Source of the DNA: Clostridium massiliamazoniense
Lineage (GTDB): Bacteria > Bacillota > Clostridia > Clostridiales > Clostridiaceae
Direction of reading: 5' to 3'
NCBI RefSeq assembly: GCF_001403635.1
Contig: NZ_LN879468.1
Location: 992,001 to 1,056,000, forward strand
Length of the DNA: 64,000 bases
The notes under the pieces were generated by a model, which saw only the letters and a program-made list of their open reading frames with translations, did not search any database and was not told where the DNA came from. Positions 6,859 through 17,598 of the stretch are shown here, piece by piece. Made by a program: the position numbers and the translations under genes. Numbering within the stretch: the stretch's first letter is position 1; the number at the start of each line of letters is the position of its first letter.

Positions 6859-8843
6859 TATATTCTAAATTTATTTGTTAAATCTCTTAGTTTACTACTT
6901 TCCTCAAGCATTGTAGTAGAACTTGCTGTAAGTTCCTCTACACCTGCTAATTGCATTTCTAATAAGGATGAAACCTCTGACATTTCACTAGCAATTTCAT
7001 TTGATGTAGCTGCTGTATTTATAGAACTTTCTGATATTTTTTCTGTTTTTTCACTTGAATTATTTATCTTATCTATTATTAATTCTGTTCTACTTATAGA
7101 AGTCATAAAACTATTTGAAAGATTTTCAAAAGTTTTTCTAGTATTTTCTATTCTAGATAAACCATCTTCTACAATAGTCTTACTTCCCGTAACTTCGCTT
7201 AATAATACCTTTAATTCACTTTCATTTTCTCTTAAAATACTTCCAGTTTTAATAGCTGATTCCTTACAACTATCTGCTAGTTTTTTAATTTCATTAGCTA
7301 CAACAGCAAATCCTCTTCCTGATTCTCCAGCTCTAGCTGCTTCTATACTAGCATTAAGTGATAAAAGATTTGTTTGTTCTGCAATGAAAGTTATATCTTC
7401 TAAAATATCTCTTATCTTAACAAAACTTTCTTGTAAAGATAACATACATTCTCCAACTTTAAATGTCCTTTCTTTAATATCACTTATTACCATAATAGCA
7501 TTATTCATTGCTTCTCCACCATTTTCAATTTCTGATGAAGCTTCCTTACTATGTTCCTTTAATCCATTTGCATTTTCTCTTATTTGACTCATATTGTCAT
7601 TCAATTCCATTATTGCACTATTTAAAATTCCTATACCTTTTGAACCACTTTCTACTTTTTCCCCTACTTTTATAGTAATTTCAGTTATATTACTTGCACT
7701 TTCAGTATTGCTTTCTATAGTTTCTTGGAATTGTTCCATACTCATTATAGTTTCTTTAGTACTCGTATCTATAGCTTCTATAATATCCTTTAAATTTTCT
7801 GCCATAATTAAGAAATTATTTTCTAAAACTCCAAGTTCATCTTCTCTATTACTTTTAGATAAATTTAATACTGCTAAATTACCTTCTGCTATTTTTTTAC
7901 TTTCATTAGCTATTTTATTTATTCCTTTTGTTATATTATTTATTGATATATATATTATATAACTTAATAATATAAGAGCTACAATAACTATTATTATTGT
8001 CATGTATTTTATAGTTGTTAATGGTCCAAAAAATTCTCCCTCAGCTGCATATAGTACTGCTACTAAATTTGTTCCTTCTATTACTGCTGAAGCATACAAT
8101 TGATTATTACCATTTACATGGAACTTAGTTATTTTTCTATCTCCTGCTGTTAATGGATCACCTAACTCTGCAACTGCTCCATTATCAACAGTTCTTATAT
8201 TCTCAGTTATCTTTCTTGAAGGATGTATTGCATAGTTTCCATCCTTATCAATAACGAATCCATGACCTGTTTCTGCTATTTTTATACTTGTAGAAATTTC
8301 TTTTAATTTATCTAAATTTACAATACCACCTATATATCCATTAGGAATCTTCATAGCTACTACTATTCCATTTTCCTCTCCAGTCATAGGATAAACCTTA
8401 GAAACAACTTTTTCTAATTCCTTTTTTCCTTTTAAATTCTCAAACCATTTTTCATTTTCAAAATTCACTTTATTCCCATAAATAGTGTTATTGCTATCTA
8501 TAAAGAAAAGACCTTTTATGTACTGATTATTTGAATAATTATTCATATCTTGTGCTATATTTACAGTTATCTCTTCTAAAGTTTTTCCATAAGCATTTTT
8601 ATAATAAATAGAATCTAAATATTCCTTACTATGACTTATAAAGTTCGACATTTGCATTTCATAATCAGCTAACACATAATTAATTTCGTCATTTATATTA
8701 TTCTCAATAATATTCTTTGATAAATAATAACTCCCTCCTCCTATAATTATCATGCTTACTATACAAATTGATAATATATTTGTAAGCATTTTGAACCTTA
8801 AGGATTTTTTGTAGTTCTTGAAATAATCTAATCTTATTTTCAT
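6858..8843 (-). CDS. Methyl-accepting chemotaxis protein
   Basis: 661-residue membrane chemoreceptor. Two transmembrane helices (about residues 19-45 and 278-302) bracket an extracellular Cache-type sensor that includes [22 protein letters not shown] domain (about 303-355) and the MCP signalling domain follow, with the hairpin tip [19 protein letters not shown]...GRGFAVVA. The C-terminus has no CheR-binding pentapeptide. The ATG at 8843 has only a distant AAAGGGG. Monocistronic, flanked by terminators; ligand unknown. C. perfringens lacks flagella but has such receptors, so it may serve type IV pilus motility or another output (inference). Confidence 0.93.
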   Translation of the reverse strand: MKIRLDYFKNYKKSLRFKMLTNILSICIVSMIIIGGGSYYLSKNIIENNINDEINYVLADYEMQMSNFISHSKEYLDSIYYKNAYGKTLEEITVNIAQDMNNYSNNQYIKGLFFIDSNNTIYGNKVNFENEKWFENLKGKKELEKVVSKVYPMTGEENGIVVAMKIPNGYIGGIVNLDKLKEISTSIKIAETGHGFVIDKDGNYAIHPSRKITENIRTVDNGAVAELGDPLTAGDRKITKFHVNGNNQLYASAVIEGTNLVAVLYAAEGEFFGPLTTIKYMTIIIVIVALILLSYIIYISINNITKGINKIANESKKIAEGNLAVLNLSKSNREDELGVLENNFLIMAENLKDIIEAIDTSTKETIMSMEQFQETIESNTESASNITEITIKVGEKVESGSKGIGILNSAIMELNDNMSQIRENANGLKEHSKEASSEIENGGEAMNNAIMVISDIKERTFKVGECMLSLQESFVKIRDILEDITFIAEQTNLLSLNASIEAARAGESGRGFAVVANEIKKLADSCKESAIKTGSILRENESELKVLLSEVTGSKTIVEDGLSRIENTRKTFENLSNSFMTSISRTELIIDKINNSSEKTEKISESSINTAATSNEIASEMSEVSSLLEMQLAGVEELTASSTTMLEESSKLRDLTNKFRI

Positions 8844-8977
8844 AAATATTCTTCAATTCCCCTTTCTAAAGTCTACATACAAATTAATCGTCGGCATTTG
8901 TAATAACTTTAGAGAGTTACTTAATATTTTTTCAACTTTATGATAAAACATTATTTCTATTAAATAGTTCAAAATAA

Positions 8978-9022
8978 AAAACAAACTTTATCATTAATAA
9001 CTCTGACAAAGTTTGTTTTTAT
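8978..9022 (-). terminator. Terminator of the chitinase gene
   Basis: Minus strand ACAAACTTTGTC ... GATAAAGTTTGT, 12-bp stem with one G-U position, followed by TTTTTTATTTT. Confidence 0.88.
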
Positions 9023-9045
9023 ATTATTTTTACCTAAATTAATTC

Positions 9046-10973
9046 TTAGTTTATAGAATCAAAAAATTCTCTATATGCCTTTGAAAATTTAAATCCTGTA
9101 GTCTCATCCCAATTTGTTGACCAAGTCATAACTCCTCTAAACTTCTTATAACCCTCCTTATTTTGAAGCTTATACTTGCCACCAAAATCTTGTCCATTTA
9201 TTAAATAATTTAAAGCTTTTATTCCCTCTTCTTCAGAAATATATCCACTTCCTGCTGCCTTTGTTGATGATGGTAAGCCTATAGCTACTTTTTCAGCTGG
9301 CAATCCTTCAAAGTAATTAGTAGTACCTCTTCCTAAATAAAAACCAGTAATCATCATCTCAGCCATAGCCACTTCAAAATCAGCAGTTCCTTGCATATAA
9401 GTATTTCCATCTAAAGCTTCTTGTGAACCATGGTTGTAATGTTGAACATGCAATAAAGTTAATTCATCTCTAAGTCCATTAATAACAGGTAAATATGCGC
9501 CCCATGGACCAGCATATGAAATTAATCCACCTTGAACATAAGTTACTTCTGGCGCCATTGTTAAAATGAAATTTCCACCTACTTCTTCTCTGATTCTCTT
9601 TGTTCCATTTATTAAATGAACAACTTTTGGAGTTGTAGGATTATTTAAATCTGTATCTCCTGCATCTAAGGAAACAGCTCCACCTTCTAAATCTAAATCC
9701 ATACCATCAAAACCATAAGTTTTTATTATATCAACCATAGAATTAACAAAAGCATCTTCCTTTTCCTTTGTATCAAGATGTAATCTTCCATTTTGTCCTC
9801 CAATTGATATGATAACTTTCTTTCCTTTACTTTGTAAGTATTTAATTTCCTCCTTAAAACCTTCCTTTGTATTATTATAAGGTTCAAAAATCATAGTAGC
9901 TTGATCACTTAAAGATTCAGCAAAAGCAACATCTATTAAATCAAAATCTAAAGATGTATCCTTTAATGAAGTTGTTGTAGAACCATTATCAAAGTTATGC
10001 CAGTATCCTACAATAACTCTTTCAGGTAAACCATCATTTCCTAGCTCTGGTTTGTTACTATCTTCTTTTAAAGTAGTTGCTGAAACTAAATTAGAAAATT
10101 CACTTGCTCCAACCTTATTAACAGCTCTAACCTTATATTCATGTTTACTTTCTGCTGTTAAACCACTATGTGTATATTTATTGTCATTTACCTTTACTAT
10201 TTTTCCATCAAGGGATAATTCATAATAATCAACATTATTACTAGAAACCCAACTTAATTCTATAGTTTTACTATCTTTAGCCTTTGCCACTAAGTTCTGA
10301 GGTACTGTTGGTTTTTCAACTACTTCTGGTGCTTCAGAAGTTTTTGCTGTCACCACACTGCTCCAGTCACTAACACCATTAGCATTTTACTTCTAACTCT
10401 ATAACTATGAGTAGAACCTGCTTTTAACCCCTCATGATTATATTGTTCTCCATTTATTGAATTAACTGTACCATCAACTTCTAACTCATAAGAATTTGCT
10501 TCATCTACTTTATTCCATGTTACTATTATAGAATTTTCTCCATTAGTCATGGCTTTTAAATTAGATGGCACCTCTGGTTTACTATTATCTACTTCCTTTG
10601 TTACAGTAACATTTATTACTGAACTTTCGCTTACTCCAGCTCCATTAACTAACTCGCACTTATAACTATAAGTTCCTTTAGCTTTTCCTGTAATCTTAAA
10701 ACTTGCTGATTGTGCCTGAGGGCTTTGATTTACCAAACTTTCTTCATGTATAAGCTTATTATTCTCATATAATCTCCATTTGTCTCCATTTTCTCCCCAC
10801 CATATATTCATGGTGATTTCATAATTTGGCTCTCCACTCCAATTATTATGTTGTAAATTAGGAGTTGCTGGTTTTGCTAAGGCATATGCCACTTTTCCAT
10901 CAACTAACACCAAAGTAAATAAAAATAGAAAACTCATAAAGGTAGCGGTAATTTTTTTTAAATTCCTTTTCAT
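9046..10973 (-). pseudogene. GH18 chitinase, interrupted by a 1-bp frameshift
   Basis: Secreted chitinase split into two frames. The first (10973-10350) has a signal peptide (FMSFLFLFTLVLVDGKVAYA), a chitinase-A-N-like Ig domain and a first FN3 domain, then goes out of frame at SYRVRSK. The second (from 10380 in the other frame) continues NANGVSDWSSVVTAKTSE, a second FN3 domain and a full GH18 barrel with the catalytic DGMDLDLEGG. Adding one T to the TTTT run at 10385-10388 (plus strand) restores one reading frame of about 643 codons. Everything else is intact, so the lesion is recent or a sequencing slip. Terminator at 8978-9022. Confidence 0.9.
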
Positions 10974-11052
10974 TAATATCCCCCCACAGATTCTTTATAA
11001 ATAAATATTATCATATTAATCCTTAAATGGAATTATTTACAAAAATTTTATC

Positions 11053-11092
11053 AAAAAAAAATACTTACCCTAAACTAGAGTAAGTATTCTTA
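11053..11092 (-). terminator. Terminator of the NUDIX gene
   Basis: Minus strand AATACTTACTC, loop TAGTTTA, GGGTAAGTATT and a T9 run. Confidence 0.9.
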
Positions 11093-11093
11093 A

Positions 11094-11648
11094 TTAAATA
11101 GTTAATATAGCTAAAGCTGTTTTTATTGAAACATTGTTATTTTTAACAAATTCTTTTCCTTCAGCTTTTTTTATTTTTATAACTTCAATTTCTTCATCTT
11201 CTTCAGCGTTATCAGAAGTTACTTCACCCTTAACTAACATTTTAACAACACTTATACTTTCATCTGTCATCCCAACAGAGGTATAACTAGGCTTTAAAAT
11301 AATTTCTGAATTTATAGCCTCAAGTCCCGTTTCCTCAAAAAGTTCCCTCTTTGCAGCTCCTATAATGTCCTCTCCTGAGTCTATTAATCCTGCTGGAAAT
11401 TCAAAAATAAAATCATTTATGGCAGGTCTAAATTGCTTTAATATTATAAATTCATCATTTTCTGTAATAGGAATTATCATAACTGCATCTGCTTTATTGT
11501 GATTTTTAGTAAGAGCAGCTAATTCTTCTTCTTCTCTTCTACTTGCCACAAAATATTCTTTTTTATTTCCACTTTTATTTATTAAGTCAAGCTTATACAT
11601 ATTTAAGAACTTAGAATTTGTTAATTTTTTTACACCTGTTAATTTCAT
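11094..11648 (-). CDS. NUDIX hydrolase, ADP-ribose pyrophosphatase type
   Basis: 184 residues, cytoplasmic. The complete Nudix box is present: G-x5-E-x7-REL-x-EETGL, spanning GLIDSGEDIIGAAK and RELFEETGLE (about residues 92-114). Upstream (IPITENDEFIILKQFRPA, FEFPAG) matches the ADP-ribose/NDP-sugar subgroup that hydrolyses ADP-ribose to AMP and ribose-5-phosphate. Monocistronic; GAAGGA precedes the ATG closely. Substrate is inferred from subgroup. Confidence 0.85.
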   Translation of the reverse strand: MKLTGVKKLTNSKFLNMYKLDLINKSGNKKEYFVASRREEEELAALTKNHNKADAVMIIPITENDEFIILKQFRPAINDFIFEFPAGLIDSGEDIIGAAKRELFEETGLEAINSEIILKPSYTSVGMTDESISVVKMLVKGEVTSDNAEEDEEIEVIKIKKAEGKEFVKNNNVSIKTALAILTI

Positions 11649-11787
11649 GGTCCTTCACTTTCCCTTATATATATTTTACTTTAATTATATATTTTTTATA
11701 TTTATCTGTAAAACATGCTTTCTTTAATTATTTATCTGATAGCTAGATGATGAAAAGACACCGAGCTCTAGGTAATTTTAAAAATTG

Positions 11788-11907
11788 GAGCTGTATTAAA
11801 TCAGCATCTTAATTTATATTACTTTTATAAATGTATTTTTTTCATCTGCCGAGATAACTAGCTAAAAAGCAGAAAGGATGTATCTGCAATTTGATACATC
11901 CTCAATT
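11788..11907. mobile_element. MITE-like repeat, uninterrupted copy
   Basis: A 119-bp unit with imperfect inverted ends: GGAGCTGTATTAAAT at the left and ATTTGATACATCCTC at the right. It shares the blocks TTAATTTATATTACTTT, ATAAATGTATTTTTT and CATCTGCCGAGATA with the composite locus at 6358-6856. The right 35 bp also act as a terminator hairpin (GGATGTATC/GATACATCC, 11876-11905) for the minus-strand 1074-residue gene. Just left of it, 11731-11747 (TTTATCTGATAGCTAGA) repeats the inverted right end of the two-hairpin element. The remainder of 11649-11787 shows nothing else. Confidence 0.6.
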
Positions 11908-11908
11908 A
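11872..11908 (-). terminator. GATGTATC-type hairpin after the 1074-residue gene
   Basis: GGATGTATC and GATACATCC (9-bp stem, about 11-base loop) directly after the stop of the minus-strand gene; same family as 6822-6858. Confidence 0.6.
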
Positions 11909-11912
11909 AATC

Positions 11913-14900
11913 TTAATTCATATTTTTAAGCATAAAAGATAAGAATTCTAATATTTCCCTAATAATACTTCTAGCAGACTCTTCTACCGTTATCATAGTA
12001 GTTTGTCTATCATTAAATATTAGATTTTCCTCATCAAGTTTTATAAATTTCATATCTTCATGTGAAACAAACCAAGGTGTTCCAAATTTATTTTTACAAT
12101 AAACTCCTCTAGTTGTTAATAAGAAACCTTCCTTACCTGACTTAAATATAGTGCTATCAAAACATAGTATTGGTCTTTCTCCATTTTTAAGGCTAGCATA
12201 AGAATTTATAGCATTTTTAATTTTTCCATCTATTGAGGACCTTGGGTCTTGATATTTAATATGTCTTCTAACATTTATATCAGATATTTTTACAACGTAA
12301 GCTATAAGTTCATCTAAAGATGTTGGATTTCCTTTATATCTTGCAAATACATTATTTCCACGGAGCATATCCTCTACTCTTAAACTATTACTCTTAACAC
12401 TACACTCTTCGTATTTACACCTTTCTTCACCAACTAACATTTTATAAGAATTTATTAAATCAGTTATGAAATTCTTAAATATATCTATTTGTCTAAATCC
12501 TATAAATTCAAATTTATATTCTCCTGCTGTTGTTGCTAAGAATATATATGGCCTAAAGTATCTTTGAGAATTTTTAAATTCACTCTCTTCTTTCCATATT
12601 ATTTTCTTTATATCCTTAAATAATAATGCTCTATCCCAACTTGAATGATATATAGCCTTTGAAGTTATTAAGAAACCATCTTTATTATTTTCTTTTCTTA
12701 AGGTAAATAATTCTTTATCCCTTAATTCATTTCTTGTTTCTTCAAAATTTCTAATGAAAACTCCACAGTGGAAATCTTCATCTTTAAAACTACATAGCTT
12801 TGCTTCTAAGGACATACTTTGATATTTAGAGAATACTTCTAAAGCTTTATCAATAAATTCTAATTCCACAGCGTCCTCGTCATTAAGTGTTATTTCAGAG
12901 TTTCCTATTTTATTTTGAATAGCATAAAATTCGTGAGTTGAAAATCCACTTCTTTCCTTTAATTCATTTAAAAGTTCACTTTTTTTATCTTCACTAATAG
13001 GTTGCATAAGTATATTTTGTGATAAAGCTCTTACATACTTATACATAGAATCTCCAGATTTATCACTTAAATCTAGTTCTCCAAACCACCTACCATATTT
13101 CATAAGCTCCATATCTCTTGCTTCTATGAGATTAATTTTATAATTAACTCTTGCCTCAATAATTGCAGCTTCTAGTTTATCTTGATCATATTCATATTGT
13201 AATGCATTTAACTTTTCTTCATAAAGAGACTTTCTTATATCATAGTCCACTAAAGAAAAATCTACATCTTCTGAAATTATAGTGTTAAAGTTTGAAAGTT
13301 CTGTATCAATTATTATTTTTTGATCTTCAATATTATAATGTTCTCTTAAATAAGCACATCTATTATTTCTTTCTTCTTCATCACATCTACTTTTCTTAAG
13401 ATCATTCATAGCCTTTCTATAAAGCTTAATCCTAATATCTTCATTTACATTCTTATAATTAACTACGCTTATTACTCTACCAAAGTTATTAAGTTCTGTT
13501 TGTACTATAGTATTAGCATCTGTTATATTAAATTTATTTTGTAAATCTTCACAAAATCTTCTTATTTCATCAAATTCTAATTCATTATAATTTAATTGTT
13601 CTATAGATTCAGTGTATATTTTATTCCCCATCTCTATTAATTCATTATTTATAGAATTACATCCTTCTCCAGATGGTTCAATAACCTTATAAGCACATTC
13701 TAATAAATATTTTCTAATTTCTATATCATTTTCACTAAGCCTATCTATAATACCCAAATGCGCTTCCTCTAAGTAAGGATATTCCTTTAAAGCACTTATT
13801 AAAACAAAGGAACGTTTCTTTTCATCATTCTTTGTATCTAATTTCTTTAATTCCTCTAAATGAACTAATCCCTTTTGCTTACTCTCAATTATTTGAATTA
13901 AATCTAATGTTGAACCATATAAATTTTGTGTTATTAATTCATTTATGTTATACAATGCTCTATTAGTAAGATTAGCTACCATCATTATTAATATGTCATC
14001 TATAACTTTAAATGCTTTAAATTCTTTTTCATTTGAAATTACCCTTTTCATTTTACAATTTCTTATTATTTTTATTACATATTCTATAACTGGTCCAGTA
14101 AGCTTGGACATTATTTTCCTTGATTCAAATTGCATAGTAGATCTAGCAAGCCAAGCAAAAGTTGTTTCATCTTCTCCATCATCTATAGCTTTATTAAGAA
14201 TATCAATTTTCTCAGCATACTTAAGTATTACTTCATAGTTAAAGAACCCTTCTAAAGTATACTCTGGAATATTATCTAAATCTATTAAATTACTTTCTTT
14301 TAAAGAAATCATTAAATCATTTAAAAAATCAAAATATGTTGCCTTAAAAATTGATACCATATTAGTAGCTGTAACTTCTTTTCTTTTTTCTATAGAGAAA
14401 AGCTCACTCTCAAATCCAATTCCATAACTTATTGCTAAATTAAGTAACCTTACTTGCATAGTTATAGTTTTATTTTTTCTATTTTTATCTAATATTTCCT
14501 TATATTCTTCTAATAAAGTTTTCTCTCTTTTATGAGCCAAAACTATCCCCTTATCCATTATATTAGTTTCATAATCGAAAATATTTTCCTGATTATACAA
14601 AGAATTATCTATACCTTTTAAATAATCATCGTTTAACTCTTCTTCTAATATATCATTAGTCTTAATATTAGATGTATCTTGACCATAATTACTTTGAGAA
14701 TAATTACTTTGAGAATAATTATTAAATTCATATATTTCTTCAACTTCTGCATCAAAATTATTCTTATGTATATCATAATTTTCTCTCTCTCTTGAATTAT
14801 TAGTAAATTTATTGATTATTAATTCTAAAATTTTATTTCCATCATCATCAGATAGATCTAAATCTCTCCAAAATTCAACAATCTCTTCTCTATCACCACT

Positions 14901-15137
14901 ATCTATGCTTTTGTTTTCTATATCGAATCCACTAAATTCCAATATATTTTCAATAAAACTAATTAATGCATCAAATTTATTACTTAATTCATTTGATGCA
15001 TTCTCAACTTCATCCTCACTTAACCCCAAACTTATTCTTTTTTGTTGTAAAATAGCTAAACTTTTAGGGTTATCGATTTGACCTCTAAAGAATAATCTTT
15101 TATATGTTTCTAAATATCTCACTAACTTTTCATTCAT
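11913..15137 (-). CDS. Large cytoplasmic protein of unknown function with C-terminal PH-like pair
   Basis: 1074 residues, no signal peptide or membrane segment; I do not recognise the family. An acidic helical N-terminus is followed at about 130-165 by a linker with tandem NYSQS / NYSQS / NYGQD units. The middle is all-helical and holds three diverged repeats of about 65 residues around 505-690 (NITDANTIVQTELNNF, NIEDQKIIIDTELSNF, NLIEARDMELMKYG). The last 300 residues hold two similar beta-rich modules (DGFLITSKAIYHSSW and EGFLLTTRGVYCKNKFG), like the PH-like domains of bacterial YokE-type proteins. Monocistronic between a NUDIX gene and tRNAs. Likely a scaffold; that is inference. Confidence 0.75.
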   Translation of the reverse strand: MNEKLVRYLETYKRLFFRGQIDNPKSLAILQQKRISLGLSEDEVENASNELSNKFDALISFIENILEFSGFDIENKSIDSGDREEIVEFWRDLDLSDDDGNKILELIINKFTNNSRERENYDIHKNNFDAEVEEIYEFNNYSQSNYSQSNYGQDTSNIKTNDILEEELNDDYLKGIDNSLYNQENIFDYETNIMDKGIVLAHKREKTLLEEYKEILDKNRKNKTITMQVRLLNLAISYGIGFESELFSIEKRKEVTATNMVSIFKATYFDFLNDLMISLKESNLIDLDNIPEYTLEGFFNYEVILKYAEKIDILNKAIDDGEDETTFAWLARSTMQFESRKIMSKLTGPVIEYVIKIIRNCKMKRVISNEKEFKAFKVIDDILIMMVANLTNRALYNINELITQNLYGSTLDLIQIIESKQKGLVHLEELKKLDTKNDEKKRSFVLISALKEYPYLEEAHLGIIDRLSENDIEIRKYLLECAYKVIEPSGEGCNSINNELIEMGNKIYTESIEQLNYNELEFDEIRRFCEDLQNKFNITDANTIVQTELNNFGRVISVVNYKNVNEDIRIKLYRKAMNDLKKSRCDEEERNNRCAYLREHYNIEDQKIIIDTELSNFNTIISEDVDFSLVDYDIRKSLYEEKLNALQYEYDQDKLEAAIIEARVNYKINLIEARDMELMKYGRWFGELDLSDKSGDSMYKYVRALSQNILMQPISEDKKSELLNELKERSGFSTHEFYAIQNKIGNSEITLNDEDAVELEFIDKALEVFSKYQSMSLEAKLCSFKDEDFHCGVFIRNFEETRNELRDKELFTLRKENNKDGFLITSKAIYHSSWDRALLFKDIKKIIWKEESEFKNSQRYFRPYIFLATTAGEYKFEFIGFRQIDIFKNFITDLINSYKMLVGEERCKYEECSVKSNSLRVEDMLRGNNVFARYKGNPTSLDELIAYVVKISDINVRRHIKYQDPRSSIDGKIKNAINSYASLKNGERPILCFDSTIFKSGKEGFLLTTRGVYCKNKFGTPWFVSHEDMKFIKLDEENLIFNDRQTTMITVEESARSIIREILEFLSFMLKNMN

Positions 15138-15544
15138 ATTCTCACACCCTTTTCATCTCAATGTCATCAAATATATTTTAACATAATTACTATCTTTTTC
15201 CTAGTTTTTATATAAATTCCTATTATTTTTTTTCGACCTTCTATAACATTTTTTCTATTTATGAATTCGTTTTCTTTAATCATATTAAATTATTTTACTC
15301 ATCTTAGTTACTATGTTTTATAATATACTAATTTCCTAGATAGTCCCCCTTTAAAATTCAAATGAAGTTTAAGACTCCCTTTAATTTAAATAAAAGACTC
15401 TATTTTAAAATAATAAAACTCCTTTACTTTTGTATATGTACCAGATATGTTACTATAAACAAAAAAATTTTTAATTCTAATAGATTCTTTTTCTGAGCTA
15501 AATGTATTTATCCATTTGTGCCATTTCATATAGTCACTACAGAA
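15138..15544. other. Intergenic, AT-rich, one degenerate two-hairpin relic
   Basis: No gene supported. On the minus strand 15391-15330 reads TTTAAATTAAAGGGAGTC ... ATTTGAATTTT ... GACTATCTAGG, aligning loosely with hairpin 1 and the TTATCTAG segment of the two-hairpin element. The rest looks like promoter-type AT-rich sequence for the 1074-residue gene. Confidence 0.4.
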
Positions 15545-15580
15545 TAAAAAAAAGCAAGTAATTTTTAAAATTACTTGCTT
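15545..15580 (-). terminator. Terminator of the tRNA operon
   Basis: Minus strand AAGCAAGTAATTT ... AAATTACTTGCTT followed by TTTTTTT; directly after tRNA-Cys. Confidence 0.92.
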
Positions 15581-15582
15581 CT

Positions 15583-15657
15583 TGGAGGCGCCACCCAGAT
15601 TTGAACTGGGGAATAAAAGTTTTGCAGACTTCTGCCTTACCACTTGGCTATAGCGCC
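15583..15657 (-). tRNA. tRNA-Cys (GCA)
   Basis: 75 nt including encoded CCA. Acceptor stem GGCGCTA/TGGCGCC, D-loop AGCCAAGTGGTAAGGC, anticodon loop CTGCAAA (anticodon GCA), T-loop GTTCAAATC. Third tRNA in the Phe-Gly-Cys operon. Confidence 0.97.
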
Positions 15658-15666
15658 TTATTAAAT

Positions 15667-15741
15667 TGGAGCGAAAGACGGGACTCGAACCCACAACATT
15701 CACCTTGGCAAGGTGACGCTCTACCATTGAGCCACTTCCGC
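15667..15741 (-). tRNA. tRNA-Gly (GCC)
   Basis: 75 nt including CCA. Starts GCGGAAGTGGCTCAATGG, anticodon loop TTGCCAA (anticodon GCC), T arm GGGTTCGAGTCCC. Middle tRNA of the operon. Confidence 0.97.
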
Positions 15742-15745
15742 AATA

Positions 15746-15821
<76 letters not shown>

Positions 15822-15822
15822 A

Positions 15823-15849
15823 AATGTCTTAAGTCATCCTTAAGACATT
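15823..15849 (-). other. Perfect 11-bp leader hairpin of the tRNA transcript
   Basis: AATGTCTTAAG (15823-15833), 5-base loop, CTTAAGACATT (15839-15849). The expected start of transcription (about 15847) falls in its first arm, so the primary transcript begins with this hairpin and runs into tRNA-Phe one base later. Confidence 0.8.
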
Positions 15850-15853
15850 ATTA

Positions 15854-15882
15854 ATTATAATATTTTAAATCATTTTTGTCAA
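15854..15882 (-). promoter_or_regulatory. Strong promoter of the tRNA operon
   Basis: TTGACA (15882-15877), 17-base spacer, TATAAT (15859-15854) on the minus strand: both hexamers at consensus. Confidence 0.93.
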
Positions 15883-15900
15883 CTATTTTTAAAAAGTTTT

Positions 15901-16785
15901 TTAAAGATTCTTTAATAATTCACCAATTTGTTCATTAGTAAATTTATATCCAGTTCCACAGAAGTTGCATTTTATTTCTTCTTCTTTACCTTCATTATAT
16001 ATTTCTTCTAAATCTTTTTTACCTATACTAATAAATACTTTTTCCACTTTTTCTCTACTACAGTCACATTTGTATTCTGGAGTTATTTCTTCATTGTATA
16101 TTTTTAAATCCATACCATCGAATATTTCTTCAATTATATTTTCTATAGTTTTTCCTTCTGATAACATTGTAGTTACAGATTTTGTTTCTTCTAATCTATA
16201 AGTTAATAAATCTCCTAAAAGTTCATCAGCACCAGGCATTAATTGTATTATATATCCTCCTGCTGCTTTTATGCTTAAGTCAGTATCTACTAATACTCCT
16301 AAAGCTACTGCAGTTGGAACTTGCTCTGACATAGTATAGTAATATGCTAAATCCTCAGCCACTTCTCCACTATATATTGGAACCTGTCCAACATATGGTT
16401 CTCTTAACCCTTGATCTTTTATTACTGTAAGCATTCCATCTTTACCTATAGCTTCTCCTACATTTAATTTCCCATTAGCAACATTTAAAGGTAAGTTAAC
16501 ATTAGGATTACCAATATATCCTTTAACTGATCCATCTGAATAAGCAGTTACTGTAACTCCTTTTGCCGGTCCGCCACCTTTCATTTGAAGAGTTATAACT
16601 TCTTTCTCTGATTTTAAAGTTGATCCCATTAAAACACCAGCTGTTAATAATCTTCCTAAAGCAGCAGCTGCTGTTGGTGTACACCCATGAATACGACTTC
16701 CTTCATTTACTAAATCTCTAGTTTGAGCTGCTATTATTCTAACCATTCCATCTTTAGCTGTTGCTCTTATTAATTTATCCTTCAT
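15901..16785 (-). CDS. hslO: Redox-regulated chaperone Hsp33
   Basis: 294-residue cytoplasmic holdase activated by oxidation and heat. The N-terminal chaperone domain carries [20 protein letters not shown]. The C-terminal zinc redox switch has the four cysteines as CDC (about 240-242) and CNFC (about 272-275), the standard CXC-X(27-32)-CXXC spacing. Strong GGAGGAAATTTTT before the ATG. It follows the methyltransferase gene by 14 bases, so the two are probably cotranscribed. Confidence 0.96.
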   Translation of the reverse strand: MKDKLIRATAKDGMVRIIAAQTRDLVNEGSRIHGCTPTAAAALGRLLTAGVLMGSTLKSEKEVITLQMKGGGPAKGVTVTAYSDGSVKGYIGNPNVNLPLNVANGKLNVGEAIGKDGMLTVIKDQGLREPYVGQVPIYSGEVAEDLAYYYTMSEQVPTAVALGVLVDTDLSIKAAGGYIIQLMPGADELLGDLLTYRLEETKSVTTMLSEGKTIENIIEEIFDGMDLKIYNEEITPEYKCDCSREKVEKVFISIGKKDLEEIYNEGKEEEIKCNFCGTGYKFTNEQIGELLKNL

Positions 16786-16799
16786 AAAAATTTCCTCCG

Positions 16800-17537
16800 T
16801 TACTTTTTTAATATGTATAAGATTCTTTCACTATCTTCTTTTACACTATTATAACTGTATCCTTCATTTTTGGAAACAATATTGAATCCAACTTTTTTCA
16901 CAATATCCTCTATAAGTTTTTCCTTATAAGCTCTTTCTTCATGTATTTCAGTGAATCTTTCATATAACTCTCCATCTCTAATAAAGAAATTTAAAGTCAT
17001 TTCAACTATTTCATCTTCAAATATATTTTCCCATGAATAAAATATATCTTCACTGTCATAGGTATATACATTGTTACCAAGAACCTCTGATAATTTATAA
17101 TAAGAATTTATATCAAATATAAATAAGCCATCATTCTCTAAATGCTCATATACAGACTTAAAATATTTCTCTAAGTCTTCTTCTTCTAATATGTAGTTAG
17201 TTGAATCTAAAACACAACTTATTAAATCAAACTTTTTTAATAAATTCAATTCACACATATCCTGACATATTATTTTACCTTTAACTTTAGAAGCCCTTAA
17301 CTTCGCATCTGCTTCTATAAGCATATCTTCTGATAAATCTACAAAGTAATTATCTTTGAAATACTTTCCTACTAATATGCCTACATTTCCTGTTCCACAG
17401 GCTAAATCTAAATAAGAATTAAAGTTAACATCATATTTTTTGCAAGCATCTACTAAGAAATTGCTTATTTCCTCGTAATTTATATCTTCATTTATGAGTT
17501 CATCATAGACTCTAGCCATTTTGTTATAACTGTCCAT
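16800..17537 (-). CDS. Class I SAM-dependent methyltransferase
   Basis: 245 residues, cytoplasmic. SAM-binding motif I is [11 protein letters not shown] (about residues 42-52), with acidic motif II DLSEDML and a motif III region [12 protein letters not shown]. It resembles the small Firmicute methyltransferases of unknown substrate (YrrT/Methyltransf_25 type). I start at the ATG at 17537, 6-7 bases after GGGGGAG; an earlier in-frame ATG at 17552 lies upstream of that site. Likely in operon with hslO. Substrate not predictable. Confidence 0.88.
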   Translation of the reverse strand: MDSYNKMARVYDELINEDINYEEISNFLVDACKKYDVNFNSYLDLACGTGNVGILVGKYFKDNYFVDLSEDMLIEADAKLRASKVKGKIICQDMCELNLLKKFDLISCVLDSTNYILEEEDLEKYFKSVYEHLENDGLFIFDINSYYKLSEVLGNNVYTYDSEDIFYSWENIFEDEIVEMTLNFFIRDGELYERFTEIHEERAYKEKLIEDIVKKVGFNIVSKNEGYSYNSVKEDSERILYILKK

Positions 17538-17598
17538 AGATTTCTCCCCCATCTAATTTAAATTATACATAAAATATTATATTTAAAAGTATTTTTAG

